Shown one piece after another: positions 20,605 through 31,519 of a stretch of DNA of 64,000 nucleotides (position 1 is its first letter; each line of letters starts with the position of its first letter). Made by a program: the position numbers and the translations under genes. A model generated the notes under the pieces. That model searched no databases. It was not told the DNA's origin and saw only the letters and a program-made list of their open reading frames with translations. Source of the DNA: Streptomyces sp. NBC_00306. GTDB taxonomy: Bacteria; Actinomycetota; Actinomycetes; Streptomycetales; Streptomycetaceae. The stretch is taken from contig NZ_CP108032.1 of NCBI RefSeq assembly GCF_036169555.1, positions 1,302,001-1,366,000 on the forward strand, in the 5' to 3' direction.

Positions 20605-20623
20605 TTAGGTTAGGCTCACCTTA
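20605..20623 (+). promoter_or_regulatory. DmdR/IdeR-type iron box
   Basis: TTAGGTTAGGCTCACCTTA matches the actinobacterial DtxR-family iron box TTAGGTTAGGCTAACCTAA at 17 of 19 positions and closely resembles the box I recall before desferrioxamine genes. A -10-like TAGGTT (20606-20611) lies inside it. It ends 14 bases before ATG 20638 and 24 bases from the divergent rpsD start. Repression of the DUF2470 gene by iron-loaded DmdR is predicted. Confidence 0.75.
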
Positions 20624-20637
20624 CTCAAGGAGATCGC

Positions 20638-21462
20638 ATGTCTCGCCCTGGGAACACCAAGCGCATCACGGACAGCACAAAAGAAGCCGACGCTGCTCAG
20701 AGCGTCGAGGCGACGGAGGTCCGATCAGCTCATGGTCAGCCGCGTCCCAGCGGGCTTGAAATCACTCGGATGCCGTCAGCAGCCGAGCGCACACGAACTC
20801 TCGTACAGAGTACATGCTCCGCGGTACTGCTCATTCCCGGTGTGGATGTCACCCGGCCGGAGCAGCTGACCCCGCAGGCACGCGTGGTGGGCACCGACGG
20901 TGAGGTCTTCCTGCTCTTTCCCGCGGACTCCCCGGCCGTACGGGCCGCGACCCACGCCCAGGACGACGAGCTGTCCGCCGTGCTGGAGATCACGGATGTC
21001 GCCCCGGTCTCGGTCCCCCATCGTATCCGCGGGCGCGCATGGGTCACCGGCTGGCTGACCTGCGTCCCCGGCCTCGCCGAACCCGGCGCCATGATGCTGC
21101 GGCTGGAGGTCGGCGAGCTGCGCGTGGACGATCTGTGGGGTGTGTCGAGCGTGGAGCCGGAGGACTTCGCCCGGGCCGGCGTGGACCCGCTGGTGTCGTA
21201 CGAGACGGAGCTGCTCCAGCATCTGCACTCCGTCCACGGCGAGCAGGTGCAGGGTCTGTGCGGACTGCTCGGCGACCGGGCCGAGGGGACGGACTCGGGC
21301 GGCCAGCAGGCGGTGCCCCTGGCGCTGGACCGCTTCGGGCTGCGGGTGCGGTTCGTCGGCGAGCGCTGCTTCGACGCGCGGTTCGACTTCCCCGAGCCCG
21401 TCCGCGACGTCACCGAACTGCGCCGGGCGATGCACACGCTCTTCGAGGCCGCCGCGCCCTGA
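20638..21462 (+). CDS. DUF2470-domain protein, predicted iron-regulated haem-related
   Basis: 274 residues from ATG 20638, chosen because AAGGAG lies 5 bases upstream directly after an iron box. The first 44 residues are polar and poorly coding (many A/T third bases), so ATG 20770 (MPSAAERTRTL) is a serious alternative. The body has a flavin-reductase-like split-barrel region (about 55-190) and a C-terminal DUF2470 domain (about 195-270, SYETELLQHLHSVH onward). DUF2470 occurs in haem-utilisation proteins such as HugZ. Function is inferred. Confidence 0.85.
   Translation: MSRPGNTKRITDSTKEADAAQSVEATEVRSAHGQPRPSGLEITRMPSAAERTRTLVQSTCSAVLLIPGVDVTRPEQLTPQARVVGTDGEVFLLFPADSPAVRAATHAQDDELSAVLEITDVAPVSVPHRIRGRAWVTGWLTCVPGLAEPGAMMLRLEVGELRVDDLWGVSSVEPEDFARAGVDPLVSYETELLQHLHSVHGEQVQGLCGLLGDRAEGTDSGGQQAVPLALDRFGLRVRFVGERCFDARFDFPEPVRDVTELRRAMHTLFEAAAP
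20679..20707 (-). promoter_or_regulatory. Terminator-like hairpin in the rpsD leader
   Basis: On the minus strand CGACGCT, loop CTGAGC, AGCGTCG is followed by GCTTCTTTTG, i.e. a stem then a T-run, about 98 bases upstream of the rpsD start. It could be an intrinsic terminator or attenuator if rpsD transcription begins upstream of it. It lies inside the 5' part of the divergent DUF2470 frame. Confidence 0.45.
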
Positions 21463-21484
21463 CGGCACGACGCGCAGCAGGCGG

Positions 21485-22846
21485 TCAGTCGCCGGCGGTG
21501 CCACCGCGCAGCCGCTCACGCACCTTCTCCACGACGTCCGCGTACCGCGCCTCGGCGCCGTAACGCGTGGGCTCGTAGTACCGCTTGCCGTGCACCGCGT
21601 CCGGGGCGTACTGCTGGGCCGCGATCCCGCCGGGCACATCGTGCGGATAGACATACCCCTGGGCGTGGCCGAGCTTGGCCGCGCCCTTGTAGTGACCGTC
21701 CCGCAGATGCGGAGGGACCGGACCGGCGAGACCGGCCCGGACATCGGCGAGCGCGGCACCGATCGCCGTCGTGGCGGTGTTCGACTTCGGGGCCAGCGCC
21801 AGCGCGATCGTGACATGGCTGAGGGTGAGCGCGGCCTCCGGGAAGCCGATCATGGCCACGGCCTGCGCCGCGGCGACCGCGGTCGGCAGGGCCGCCGGGT
21901 CCGCCAGGCCGATGTCCTCACTCGCCGAGATCATCAACCGCCGCGCGATGAAGCGCGGGTCCTCCCCCGCCTCGATCATCCGCGCCAGATAGTGCAGGGC
22001 CGCGTCGACGTCGGAGCCGCGGATGGACTTGATGAGCGCGCTGGCCACGTCGTAGTGCTGGTCGCCGTCCCGGTCGTACTTCACCGCCGCCCGGTCGACC
22101 GTCTCCTCCACCGTCTCGAGCGAGATCTCCTTCTCACCCTTGTCGAGGGTGGCGCCCGCGGCGGCCTCCAGAGCGGTCAGGGCCCGCCGGGCGTCGCCGC
22201 CCGCGATACGGAGCAGATGTGCCTCGGAGTCGGCGGGCAGGGTGACGGCCCCGCCGAGGCCGCGCTCCTCGGTGAGCGCCCGGCGCAGCAGTCCCGTGAG
22301 GTCCTCGTCGGTCAGCGACTCCAGCGTCAGCAGCAGCGAGCGGGAGAGCAGGGGGGAGATCACCGAGAAGTAGGGGTTCTCGGTGGTGGCGGCGATCAGC
22401 GTCACCCAGCGGTTCTCGACGGCCGGCAGAAGGGAGTCCTGCTGGGCCTTGGAGAAGCGGTGGATCTCGTCGAGGAAGAGGACCGTCTCCTTGCCGAAGC
22501 CGCCGGCCGCGCGGCGGGCTCCGTCGATGACGGCCCGGACCTCCTTGACGCCCGCGGTGATCGCCGACAGCTCGACGAAGCGCTTGTTGGTCGCCTTGGA
22601 GACGACATAGGCGAGGGTCGTCTTCCCGGTGCCGGGCGGGCCCCAGAGGATGACGGACGCGGGTCCCGCGGGACCTCCGCCGCCCTCGCCGACGAGGCGG
22701 CGCAGCGGCGATCCGGGCTTGAGCAGATGCTGCTGGCCGACGACTTCGTCGAGAACGCGCGGACGCATCCGGACGGCCAGCGGACTGCTGGACGGATCCT
22801 TCTCCTGGCGTTCTTCGGCAGCTGCGGTAAAGAGGTCGGGCTCCAC
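21485..22846 (-). CDS. rarA: Replication-associated recombination protein RarA (MgsA)
   Basis: AAA+ ATPase of the clamp-loader group acting at stalled forks. It has 453 residues with Walker [10 protein letters not shown] (69-77), Walker [10 protein letters not shown], sensor 1 ATTENP, and the C-terminal MgsA tetramerisation domain ([28 protein letters not shown]). The start is GTG 22846. It shares no obvious transcript with the convergent DUF2470 gene, whose stop is 23 bases away. Confidence 0.95.
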   Translation of the reverse strand: MEPDLFTAAAEERQEKDPSSSPLAVRMRPRVLDEVVGQQHLLKPGSPLRRLVGEGGGGPAGPASVILWGPPGTGKTTLAYVVSKATNKRFVELSAITAGVKEVRAVIDGARRAAGGFGKETVLFLDEIHRFSKAQQDSLLPAVENRWVTLIAATTENPYFSVISPLLSRSLLLTLESLTDEDLTGLLRRALTEERGLGGAVTLPADSEAHLLRIAGGDARRALTALEAAAGATLDKGEKEISLETVEETVDRAAVKYDRDGDQHYDVASALIKSIRGSDVDAALHYLARMIEAGEDPRFIARRLMISASEDIGLADPAALPTAVAAAQAVAMIGFPEAALTLSHVTIALALAPKSNTATTAIGAALADVRAGLAGPVPPHLRDGHYKGAAKLGHAQGYVYPHDVPGGIAAQQYAPDAVHGKRYYEPTRYGAEARYADVVEKVRERLRGGTAGD

Positions 22847-22900
22847 GCTGTGAAGCCTATGTCAGCGCACTGACAACGCTTCTCGGCTCCCCCGCTCCGC

Positions 22901-23536
22901 TCAGCTGGTCCAGAAGTCCCACCAGCGGGTGAGGATCAGCATGCCGATGATCCCGATCCACAGCACCGGCGGCATCCAGTGGAACTCCAGCAGACCGCTG
23001 CGCAGCCCCTCGGGAGCCCTGATCACCCGGTGCTTGATGTTGTGCGCGGTGACGTAGCAGAACATCACGATCGTCGCCGCCCACGCCAACGAGCACCACA
23101 GACACAGGGCGTTGATGTTGTACAGCGACTGATACTGCAGCCACGTACAGAACCCCACCCCGAACAGACAGCCCGCGTTCAGCCCCAGCCAGAACCACCG
23201 CCGGTACCGCGCACCCGCCAGCAGCCCCGCGCCGATCGCGATCACCATGCCGTACGTGACCAGACCCAGCATCGGATTCGGGAACCCGAACGCCGCCGCC
23301 TGCTCGCTCTTCATGATGTTCCCGCAGGACACCACCGGGTTCAGACTGCACCCCGGCGTGAACGACGGGTCCTCCAGCAGCTTGAACTTGTCGATCGTGA
23401 TGACCCACGAAGCCAGCAGACCCGCCGCACCCGTGATCACCAGAAGCCAGGCGAACGCCCGGCCGGCACCGATCGTGCGCGTGGAGCCGTCCGCTCGCTC
23501 GTCTGAGGACACGTCGTCCACCGCCGCAGTCGTCAT
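22901..23536 (-). CDS. Vitamin K epoxide reductase (VKOR) family membrane protein
   Basis: Bacterial VKOR re-oxidises DsbA-like proteins, passing electrons to quinone. It has 211 residues with four to five membrane helices. Both cysteine pairs are present: loop cysteines C63 and C71 (PGCSLNPVVSCG) and the active-site C145-L-W-C148. I chose ATG 23536 (MTTAAVDD); another in-frame ATG at 23578 is possible, and neither has a strong ribosome site. The DsbA-like protein at 60563 is a conceivable partner but is far away. Confidence 0.93.
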   Translation of the reverse strand: MTTAAVDDVSSDERADGSTRTIGAGRAFAWLLVITGAAGLLASWVITIDKFKLLEDPSFTPGCSLNPVVSCGNIMKSEQAAAFGFPNPMLGLVTYGMVIAIGAGLLAGARYRRWFWLGLNAGCLFGVGFCTWLQYQSLYNINALCLWCSLAWAATIVMFCYVTAHNIKHRVIRAPEGLRSGLLEFHWMPPVLWIGIIGMLILTRWWDFWTS

Positions 23537-23804
23537 ATCGCCGTTCCGTCGCTTCGTAGCCTGCTCGGGCACGGTCATTCTGCCGCACCTGCGCCGGTGT
23601 CCGCCGTTCGCCGGACATAAGCACCGGCACTCCGGCGACGCCGCGGGCCGGTGCTCCGCGGGGCCGCCGGGCGCTCCGGCCTCGGGCAACGGGAGGTGAC
23701 GTGGCGGTCTCCGGCGTCGGCACGACGACCGGAAACCGCCGCCGACCCGTCCGAATCGGCCTCGCACGGCAGGAGGAGAAAACTCCCGCCGGGTTGACGC
23801 CGGG

Positions 23805-25070
23805 CTAGGAGGCCAGGCGCCTGCGCAGTTCCTCGACGACGAGGCCCAGCGCCACAGCGCTCTGCTCGCCGGACTCCATGTTCTTGATCTGGACCACGCC
23901 CTCCGCGAGATCGCGCTCTCCCGCGACGATCGCGTACCGGGCGCCCGAGCGGTTCGCGCTCTTCATCGCGCCCTTCAGGCCCCGCCCGCCGAACGCGAAG
24001 TCCGTGGCGATGCCCTCCCTGCGCAGCTCGGTGACGACGCCGAAGAGCACACGCCGTGCCTCCTCGCCCAGCGGGACGGCGAACACGCTGGTGCTGGCGG
24101 GGAGTTCGAGCTCGATGCCCTCCGCCTCCAGGGCCAGGACCGTACGGTCCACGCCCAGCGCCCAGCCCACGGACGGCAGTTCCGGGCCCCCGATCATCTC
24201 GGAGAGACCGTCGTAGCGGCCGCCGCCGCCGACCGCGGACTGCGAGCCGAGTCCGTCGTGCACGAACTCGAAGGTGGTGCGCGTGTAGTAGTCCAGGCCG
24301 CGGACCAGCTTCTCGTCGTCCTCGAAGGCCACACCGGCCGCCGTCAGCAGCTCGCGGACCTCCTCGTGGTACGCCTTGCACGCGTCGCACAGGTAGTCGC
24401 GCAGCATCGGCGCGCCCACGAGCTGCTTCTGGACGTCGGAACGCTTGTCGTCGAGCACCCGCAGCGGGTTGATCTCGATCCGGCGCCGGGTGTCCTCGTC
24501 CAGGTCGAGCTCGCGCAGGAAGCCCTGGAGGGCGTCGCGGTAGACCGGACGGCACTCCTTGTCGCCGAGCGAGTTGAGCAGGATGCGGAACTCGCGCAGG
24601 CCGAGCGTGCGGTACGCCTGATCGGCCAGGATGATCAGCTCGGCGTCCAGCGCCGGGTCCTCGGCGCCGATCGCCTCGGCACCGACCTGCGAGAAGTGGC
24701 GGTAGCGCCCAGCCTGCGGCCGCTCGTAGCGGTAGTACGAGCCGGAGTACCAGAGCTTGACGGGGAGGTTGCCGGCCTTGTGGAGGTTGGCCTCCAGGGC
24801 CGCGCGCAGCACGGAGGCGGTGCCCTCGGGGCGCAGGGCGAGCTTGGTGCCGCCCTTGGTCTCGAAGGCGTACATCTCCTTGCTCACGATGTCGGTGGAT
24901 TCACCGACGCCGCGCGCGAACAGCTCGACGTTCTCAAAGCCGGGTGTCTCGATGTAGCCGTAGCCGGAATTCTTCAGCGGTGCGGAGATCGCCTCGCGGA
25001 CCGCCAGGAACTTCGCGGACCGGGGCGGGATCAGGTCGTACGTGCCCTTCGGGGCCTGAAAAGTGCTCAC
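23805..25070 (-). CDS. hisS: Histidyl-tRNA synthetase
   Basis: Charges tRNA-His. It has 421 residues, class II: motif 1 region early, motif 2 around [16 protein letters not shown], the His-specific [12 protein letters not shown] loop, motif 3 [14 protein letters not shown] ([12 protein letters not shown]), and a C-terminal anticodon domain. Start GTG 25070 ([11 protein letters not shown]). It starts 13 bases after the MBL gene stop, so MBL-hisS form an operon. The 268 bases downstream to the VKOR start hold no gene I recognise. Confidence 0.96.
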   Translation of the reverse strand: MSTFQAPKGTYDLIPPRSAKFLAVREAISAPLKNSGYGYIETPGFENVELFARGVGESTDIVSKEMYAFETKGGTKLALRPEGTASVLRAALEANLHKAGNLPVKLWYSGSYYRYERPQAGRYRHFSQVGAEAIGAEDPALDAELIILADQAYRTLGLREFRILLNSLGDKECRPVYRDALQGFLRELDLDEDTRRRIEINPLRVLDDKRSDVQKQLVGAPMLRDYLCDACKAYHEEVRELLTAAGVAFEDDEKLVRGLDYYTRTTFEFVHDGLGSQSAVGGGGRYDGLSEMIGGPELPSVGWALGVDRTVLALEAEGIELELPASTSVFAVPLGEEARRVLFGVVTELRREGIATDFAFGGRGLKGAMKSANRSGARYAIVAGERDLAEGVVQIKNMESGEQSAVALGLVVEELRRRLAS

Positions 25071-25083
25071 GGAGCTTCTCTCG

Positions 25084-25791
25084 TCACATTCCTCGTCGGG
25101 GAGCCGCCTGGCTCCCGAGGCCGCCGGCCACGTCCCGCAGATAGGGATTGGTGGCGCGCTCACGGCCGATGGTCGTCTGGGGGCCGTGTCCGGAAAGGAC
25201 CACGGTCGAGTCGTCGAGCGGCAGGCACACACGCGCCAGCGACGCGAGCATCTCGTCCATGTCACCTCCCGGCAGGTCCGTGCGTCCGATGGAGCCGGCG
25301 AACAGCAGGTCTCCCGAGAAGAACACGGACGGGACGTCCGCGGCCTCGGGCATGCCGAAGGTCACCGACCCCTTCGTATGGCCGGGCGCGTGCGCGACCG
25401 AGAAGTCGAGTCCGGCGAGGCGCAGCTTCGCGCCGTCGGTCAGTTCCCTGACGTCGTCCGGCTCTCCCACGGTCAGCTCGCCCATGAGCGGCATCCCGAT
25501 CGACCTGCCGAGCGCCTTCTCCGGGTCGCTCATCATGTACCGGTCGGAGGGGTGGATCCACGCGGGCACGTCGTGCGCGCCGCACACCGGGACGACCGAG
25601 GCGACATGGTCGATGTGGCCGTGGGTGAGGATGACGGCGACGGGCTTGAGCCGGTGCTTCGCGACCGCCTCGGCGACACCTTCGGCGGCCTGGTGGCCCG
25701 GATCGATGATCACGCACTCCTCGCCGGCGGCGGGGGCGACCAGGTAACAGTTGGTCCCCCAGGCCCCGGCGGGGAACCCGGCAATAAGCAC
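25084..25791 (-). CDS. Metallo-beta-lactamase-fold hydrolase (glyoxalase II-like)
   Basis: 235 residues. The zinc motif THGHIDH is at residues 56-62 (H57, H59, D61, H62), with later APGHTKGS and FSGDLLF supplying His and Asp ligands; this is the glyoxalase II-like branch. Substrate unknown; a glutathione- or mycothiol-thioester hydrolase is possible. Start GTG 25791 ([11 protein letters not shown]) is set by GAGGA 5 bases upstream; the frame upstream is non-homologous. It is co-transcribed with hisS and divergent from the cyclophilin. Confidence 0.9.
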   Translation of the reverse strand: MLIAGFPAGAWGTNCYLVAPAAGEECVIIDPGHQAAEGVAEAVAKHRLKPVAVILTHGHIDHVASVVPVCGAHDVPAWIHPSDRYMMSDPEKALGRSIGMPLMGELTVGEPDDVRELTDGAKLRLAGLDFSVAHAPGHTKGSVTFGMPEAADVPSVFFSGDLLFAGSIGRTDLPGGDMDEMLASLARVCLPLDDSTVVLSGHGPQTTIGRERATNPYLRDVAGGLGSQAAPRRGM

Positions 25792-25947
25792 GATCGTCCT
25801 CAGTGTGGTCGTGGAGAGAGTTCTCGCTGCCTCGAAATGCAGCAGATCAGAGCCTACCGGCGCTGCTCCTCCCACAGCCAACCCGTATACGGTACGGGCA
25901 CACTCGGCCGGTCGGCATCAGACGTACGACTACAAGGAGAAGACCCG

Positions 25948-26748
25948 GTGGTCAGCAGCGATCAGCGGCGGCGGCAGCTCGCCAGGGAGAAGTTCGAGCG
26001 CCAGCAGCAGCGTCGGGCACAGTCACGCAAGAGGAAGCAGCGGAACACGATCATCGCGGCCACACTGGCCGTGGTGCTCGCCGCGGGCGCGGCCGCCTAC
26101 GCCTCGGTGGGCCTGTCCGACGGCGACACCAAGGCCGACGGGCAGACCGCGGGCGACGAGAGCACCACGTCGCCCAGCGCCTCCCCCACTCCCTCCGAGG
26201 CCAAGAGCCCCGAACCCGCCCTGTCGATCGACAAGACGGCGAAGTACTCGATGGACCTGACGACGAACCAGGGCGACATCAAGATCGCGATGGACGCGGC
26301 GAAGACCCCGCGCACCGTGAACTCGTTCAAGGCGCTCGCGGACAAGGGCTTCTTCAACGGCACGAAGTGCCACCGGCTGACCACACAGGGCATCTTCGTG
26401 CTCCAGTGCGGCGACCCGAAGGGCGACGGCACCGGCGGGCCCGGGTACACGATCCCCGACGAGAACCTGACCGCGCTCGGCAAGGCGGCCGCCGACGGTT
26501 CGGTGACCTACCCGCCCGGCACGGTGGCGATGGCCAACACCGGTCAGCCGAACTCCGGCGGCAGCCAGTTCTTCCTCGTCTACAAGGCGACCAAACTGCC
26601 GCCGACGTACACACCGTTCGGAAAGATGGACGCCGCCGGCCTCAAGGCCGTCGAGAAGGTGGCCAAGGCCGGAGTCACCGGCGGCGCCGGCGACGGTGCC
26701 CCGAAAACGGCCGTCACCATTGAGAAGGCTGCCGTCCCCAAGGCGTGA
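25948..26748 (+). CDS. Membrane-anchored cyclophilin-type peptidyl-prolyl isomerase
   Basis: 266 residues from GTG 25948, preceded by AAGGAG. A highly basic, Gln-rich cytoplasmic N-terminus (1-32), one membrane helix (about 33-54), a Ser/Thr/Pro-rich linker (about 58-90) and an extracytoplasmic cyclophilin domain (about 92-266) with TVNSFKALADKGFFNGTKCHRL and PNSGGSQFFLVY. The catalytic Arg of the usual FHR motif aligns with HR in KCHRL. It likely folds exported proteins. Confidence 0.92.
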   Translation: MVSSDQRRRQLAREKFERQQQRRAQSRKRKQRNTIIAATLAVVLAAGAAAYASVGLSDGDTKADGQTAGDESTTSPSASPTPSEAKSPEPALSIDKTAKYSMDLTTNQGDIKIAMDAAKTPRTVNSFKALADKGFFNGTKCHRLTTQGIFVLQCGDPKGDGTGGPGYTIPDENLTALGKAAADGSVTYPPGTVAMANTGQPNSGGSQFFLVYKATKLPPTYTPFGKMDAAGLKAVEKVAKAGVTGGAGDGAPKTAVTIEKAAVPKA

Positions 26749-26798
26749 GCGGGGAATTTCAGCCGCGCTGAGTGCGGACAGCCGGGCGGCCGGTCGCC

Positions 26799-26804
26799 TA
26801 GATT
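26799..26804 (+). promoter_or_regulatory. Candidate -10 box of the DUF349 gene
   Basis: TAGATT is a good HrdB -10; the -35 region (around CGGACA, 26775-26780) is weak. A start near 26811 would give a roughly 110-base leader. Confidence 0.4.
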
Positions 26805-26812
26805 GGCGTTGT

Positions 26813-26905
26813 GCAGCGCGGCCGGCTTCGCGCTGCGGAAGGCGGGCGATGCCCGCCCTGGAAACTGTGGACGATGCCCGGGGGGCGAACCCCCTCGCGG
26901 GCATC
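26813..26905 (+). promoter_or_regulatory. Structured leader with alternative stems, DUF349 gene
   Basis: Three stems in a row: GCAGCGCG/CGCGCTGC (26813-26836), GGCGGGC/GCCCGCC (26841-26857), and GATGCCCG/CGGGCATC (26873-26905, with an inner GGGGG/CCCCC). GATGCCCGC at 26848-26856 can instead pair perfectly with GCGGGCATC at 26897-26905, destroying the second and third stems. The ribosome site GGAGGAGG starts 5 bases after. This looks like a switch or attenuator; no known class recognised. Confidence 0.5.
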
Positions 26906-26921
26906 AGGTGGAGGAGGCGCT

Positions 26922-28151
26922 GTGAGCAGCGACCCGTGGGGCCGTGTCGACGAGACGGGCACCGTGTACGTGCGTACAGCCGACGGCGAGAAGGTCGTCG
27001 GATCGTGGCAGGCCGGGACTCCCGAAGAGGCTCTGGCCTATTTCGAGCGCAAGTACGAGGGCTTGGTGGTCGAGATCGGCCTCCTCGAGCGTCGGGTGAA
27101 GACCACCGATCTCTCGGCCAAGGATGCCCAGCAGGCCATCGACCATCTGCGCCAGCAGGTGGACGAGCATCACGCCGTCGGCGATCTCGAGGCGCTGGCC
27201 AAGCGTCTCGACGCGCTGGTGGAGTCGGTCGAGAAGCGCCGCGAGGAGCGCAAGGTCCAGCGCGCCAAGCAGAGCGACGAGGCACGGCACGCCAAGGAAG
27301 CCCTGGTCAACGAGGCCGAGGAGCTGGCGCAGAGCGAGCAGTGGCGGGCGGCCGGTGAGCGGCTGCGCGCGCTGGTGGACACCTGGAAGGGCCTGCCGCG
27401 GCTCGACCGGAAGTCCGACGACGAGCTGTGGCACCGCTTCTCGCACGCCCGGTCGGCGTTCTCCAAGCGCCGCAAGGCGCACTTCGCCTCGCTGGACGCG
27501 CAGCGCGAGGAGGCCCGCAAGACCAAGGAGAGGCTGGTCGCCGAGGCCGAGTCGCTGTCCGGCTCCACGGACTGGGGCGTCACGGCCGCCCGCTACCGCG
27601 AGCTGATGGCGGAGTGGAAGGCCGCGGGCCGTGCCCAGCGCGAGGCCGAGGACGACCTGTGGAACCGCTTCCGCGGCGCCCAGGACGTCTTCTTCGCGGC
27701 CCGCAGCGGGGTCTTCGCCGAGCGGGACGCCGAGCAGGCGGAGAACCTCAAGCTCAAGGAGGAGCTCGCCGCCGAGGCGGAGAAGCTCGTCCCGGTGACG
27801 GACCTGAAGGCGGCGCGTGCCACCTTCCGCTCCATCAACGAGCGCTGGGAGGCCGTCGGCCATGTACCGCGGGACGCCCGTCCCAAGGTCGAGGGCCGGA
27901 TGCACGCCGTCGAGCGGGCCCTGCAGGAGTCCGAGGAGACCGAGTGGCGCCGGACCAACCCGGAGGCGCGTGCGCGTGCCGCGGGTCTGACCGGACAGCT
28001 CCAGGCGGCCGTGGACAAGCTGCGCGGCCAGATCGACACGGCGCGCGCCGCGGGCAACAACGCCAAGGCGGACAAGCTGGCGAAGGAGCTCGAGGGCCGG
28101 CAGGCGCTGCTGGACCAGGCGCTGAAGGGCCTGGAGGAGTTCGGCGGCTGA
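26922..28151 (+). CDS. DUF349-repeat coiled-coil protein
   Basis: 409 residues from GTG 26922, fixed by GGAGGAGG 4 bases upstream. After an N-terminal segment (about 1-60) the protein is almost wholly helical and strongly charged, with three DUF349 repeats (around 120-195, 195-270 and 270-345; W-K/ERFxxAR-like cores such as LWHRFSHARSAFSKRRKAH). DUF349 proteins have no settled biochemical role; some are nucleic-acid linked. It lies convergent to relA and shares a bidirectional terminator with it. Confidence 0.9.
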   Translation: MSSDPWGRVDETGTVYVRTADGEKVVGSWQAGTPEEALAYFERKYEGLVVEIGLLERRVKTTDLSAKDAQQAIDHLRQQVDEHHAVGDLEALAKRLDALVESVEKRREERKVQRAKQSDEARHAKEALVNEAEELAQSEQWRAAGERLRALVDTWKGLPRLDRKSDDELWHRFSHARSAFSKRRKAHFASLDAQREEARKTKERLVAEAESLSGSTDWGVTAARYRELMAEWKAAGRAQREAEDDLWNRFRGAQDVFFAARSGVFAERDAEQAENLKLKEELAAEAEKLVPVTDLKAARATFRSINERWEAVGHVPRDARPKVEGRMHAVERALQESEETEWRRTNPEARARAAGLTGQLQAAVDKLRGQIDTARAAGNNAKADKLAKELEGRQALLDQALKGLEEFGG

Positions 28152-28165
28152 CAGCTGCCACATCG

Positions 28166-28202
28166 AAAGGGCCTCCCGTACGCGGTGTACGGGAGGCCCT
28201 TT
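28166..28202. terminator. Bidirectional terminator between DUF349 gene and relA
   Basis: A perfect 16-bp stem, AAAGGGCCTCCCGTAC with GTACGGGAGGCCCTTT, loop GCGGT; T-rich on the plus-strand exit and A-rich on the other. Confidence 0.9.
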
Positions 28203-28236
28203 CGTGTGTCCTGTCCCCTGCGGGCAGGGGATCCGG

Positions 28237-30882
<2,646 letters not shown>

Positions 30883-30928
30883 GGTATCGACCTCGCTGTC
30901 CCGGTGCTCACGAGGCCGTGACAGACCG

Positions 30929-30960
30929 GTGGGCGCCCCGGGAGATCCCGGGACGCCCAC
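30929..30960 (-). terminator. Terminator after apt
   Basis: Arms GTGGGCG and CCGGGA pair with TCCCGG and CGCCCAC around a short loop, 17 bases past the apt stop and before the relA start. It suggests that relA is partly transcribed from its own promoter. Confidence 0.65.
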
Positions 30961-30976
30961 GGACGGCCGTACGACT

Positions 30977-31519
30977 TCAGATGGTGATCAGGGACTCCAG
31001 TGGAGCTCCCCGCAGCGTGGGCTCCAGGCGGGCCCTGCCGCCGAGGAAACCCAGTTCCATCAGGACCGCGATGCCCGCGACCTCGGCCCCGCTGCGACGG
31101 ATCAGTTCGACCGCCGCCCCCGCGGTGCCGCCGGTGGCGAGCACATCGTCGATGACCATCACACGGTCGCCCGTCTGCAGGTCCTCGGCGTGCACCTCGA
31201 TCTCGGCGCTGCCGTACTCCAGCTCGTACGCCTGGGAGAGCGTCGCTCCGGGGAGCTTGCCCGCCTTGCGTACGGGGATGAAGCCCAGCCCCGCGCGGAC
31301 CGCGACCGGGGCGCCGAGGATGAACCCCCGCGCCTCGAGTCCGACGACCTTGGTGGCCCCGTGCCGCGCGCACCCTTCGGCGAGCACGTCGGTGAGGGCC
31401 GTGAAGGCCTTCGGGTCCGCCAGCAGGGGCGTGATGTCCTTGAACACCACGCCCGGCTTCGGGTAGTCGGGTACGTCGCGGATACGGCTCAGCAGCAGCT
31501 CCTGCACGCCGTCGGTCAT
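30977..31519 (-). CDS. apt: Adenine phosphoribosyltransferase
   Basis: Salvages adenine to AMP with PRPP. It has 180 residues with the PRPP motif [14 protein letters not shown] (about 120-133) and the apt-specific N-terminal [19 protein letters not shown] 31519 overlaps the secF stop as ATGA. The yajC-secD-secF-apt-relA order is conserved in actinobacteria and links export and purine salvage with the stringent response gene by transcription, not by known function. Confidence 0.96.
   Translation of the reverse strand: MTDGVQELLLSRIRDVPDYPKPGVVFKDITPLLADPKAFTALTDVLAEGCARHGATKVVGLEARGFILGAPVAVRAGLGFIPVRKAGKLPGATLSQAYELEYGSAEIEVHAEDLQTGDRVMVIDDVLATGGTAGAAVELIRRSGAEVAGIAVLMELGFLGGRARLEPTLRGAPLESLITI

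Noticed and set aside
20800..20820. LexA-like box (GAACTCTCGTAC) near the DUF2470 start
   Set aside because: Only one half-site fits an actinobacterial SOS box; the other half differs at several bases.
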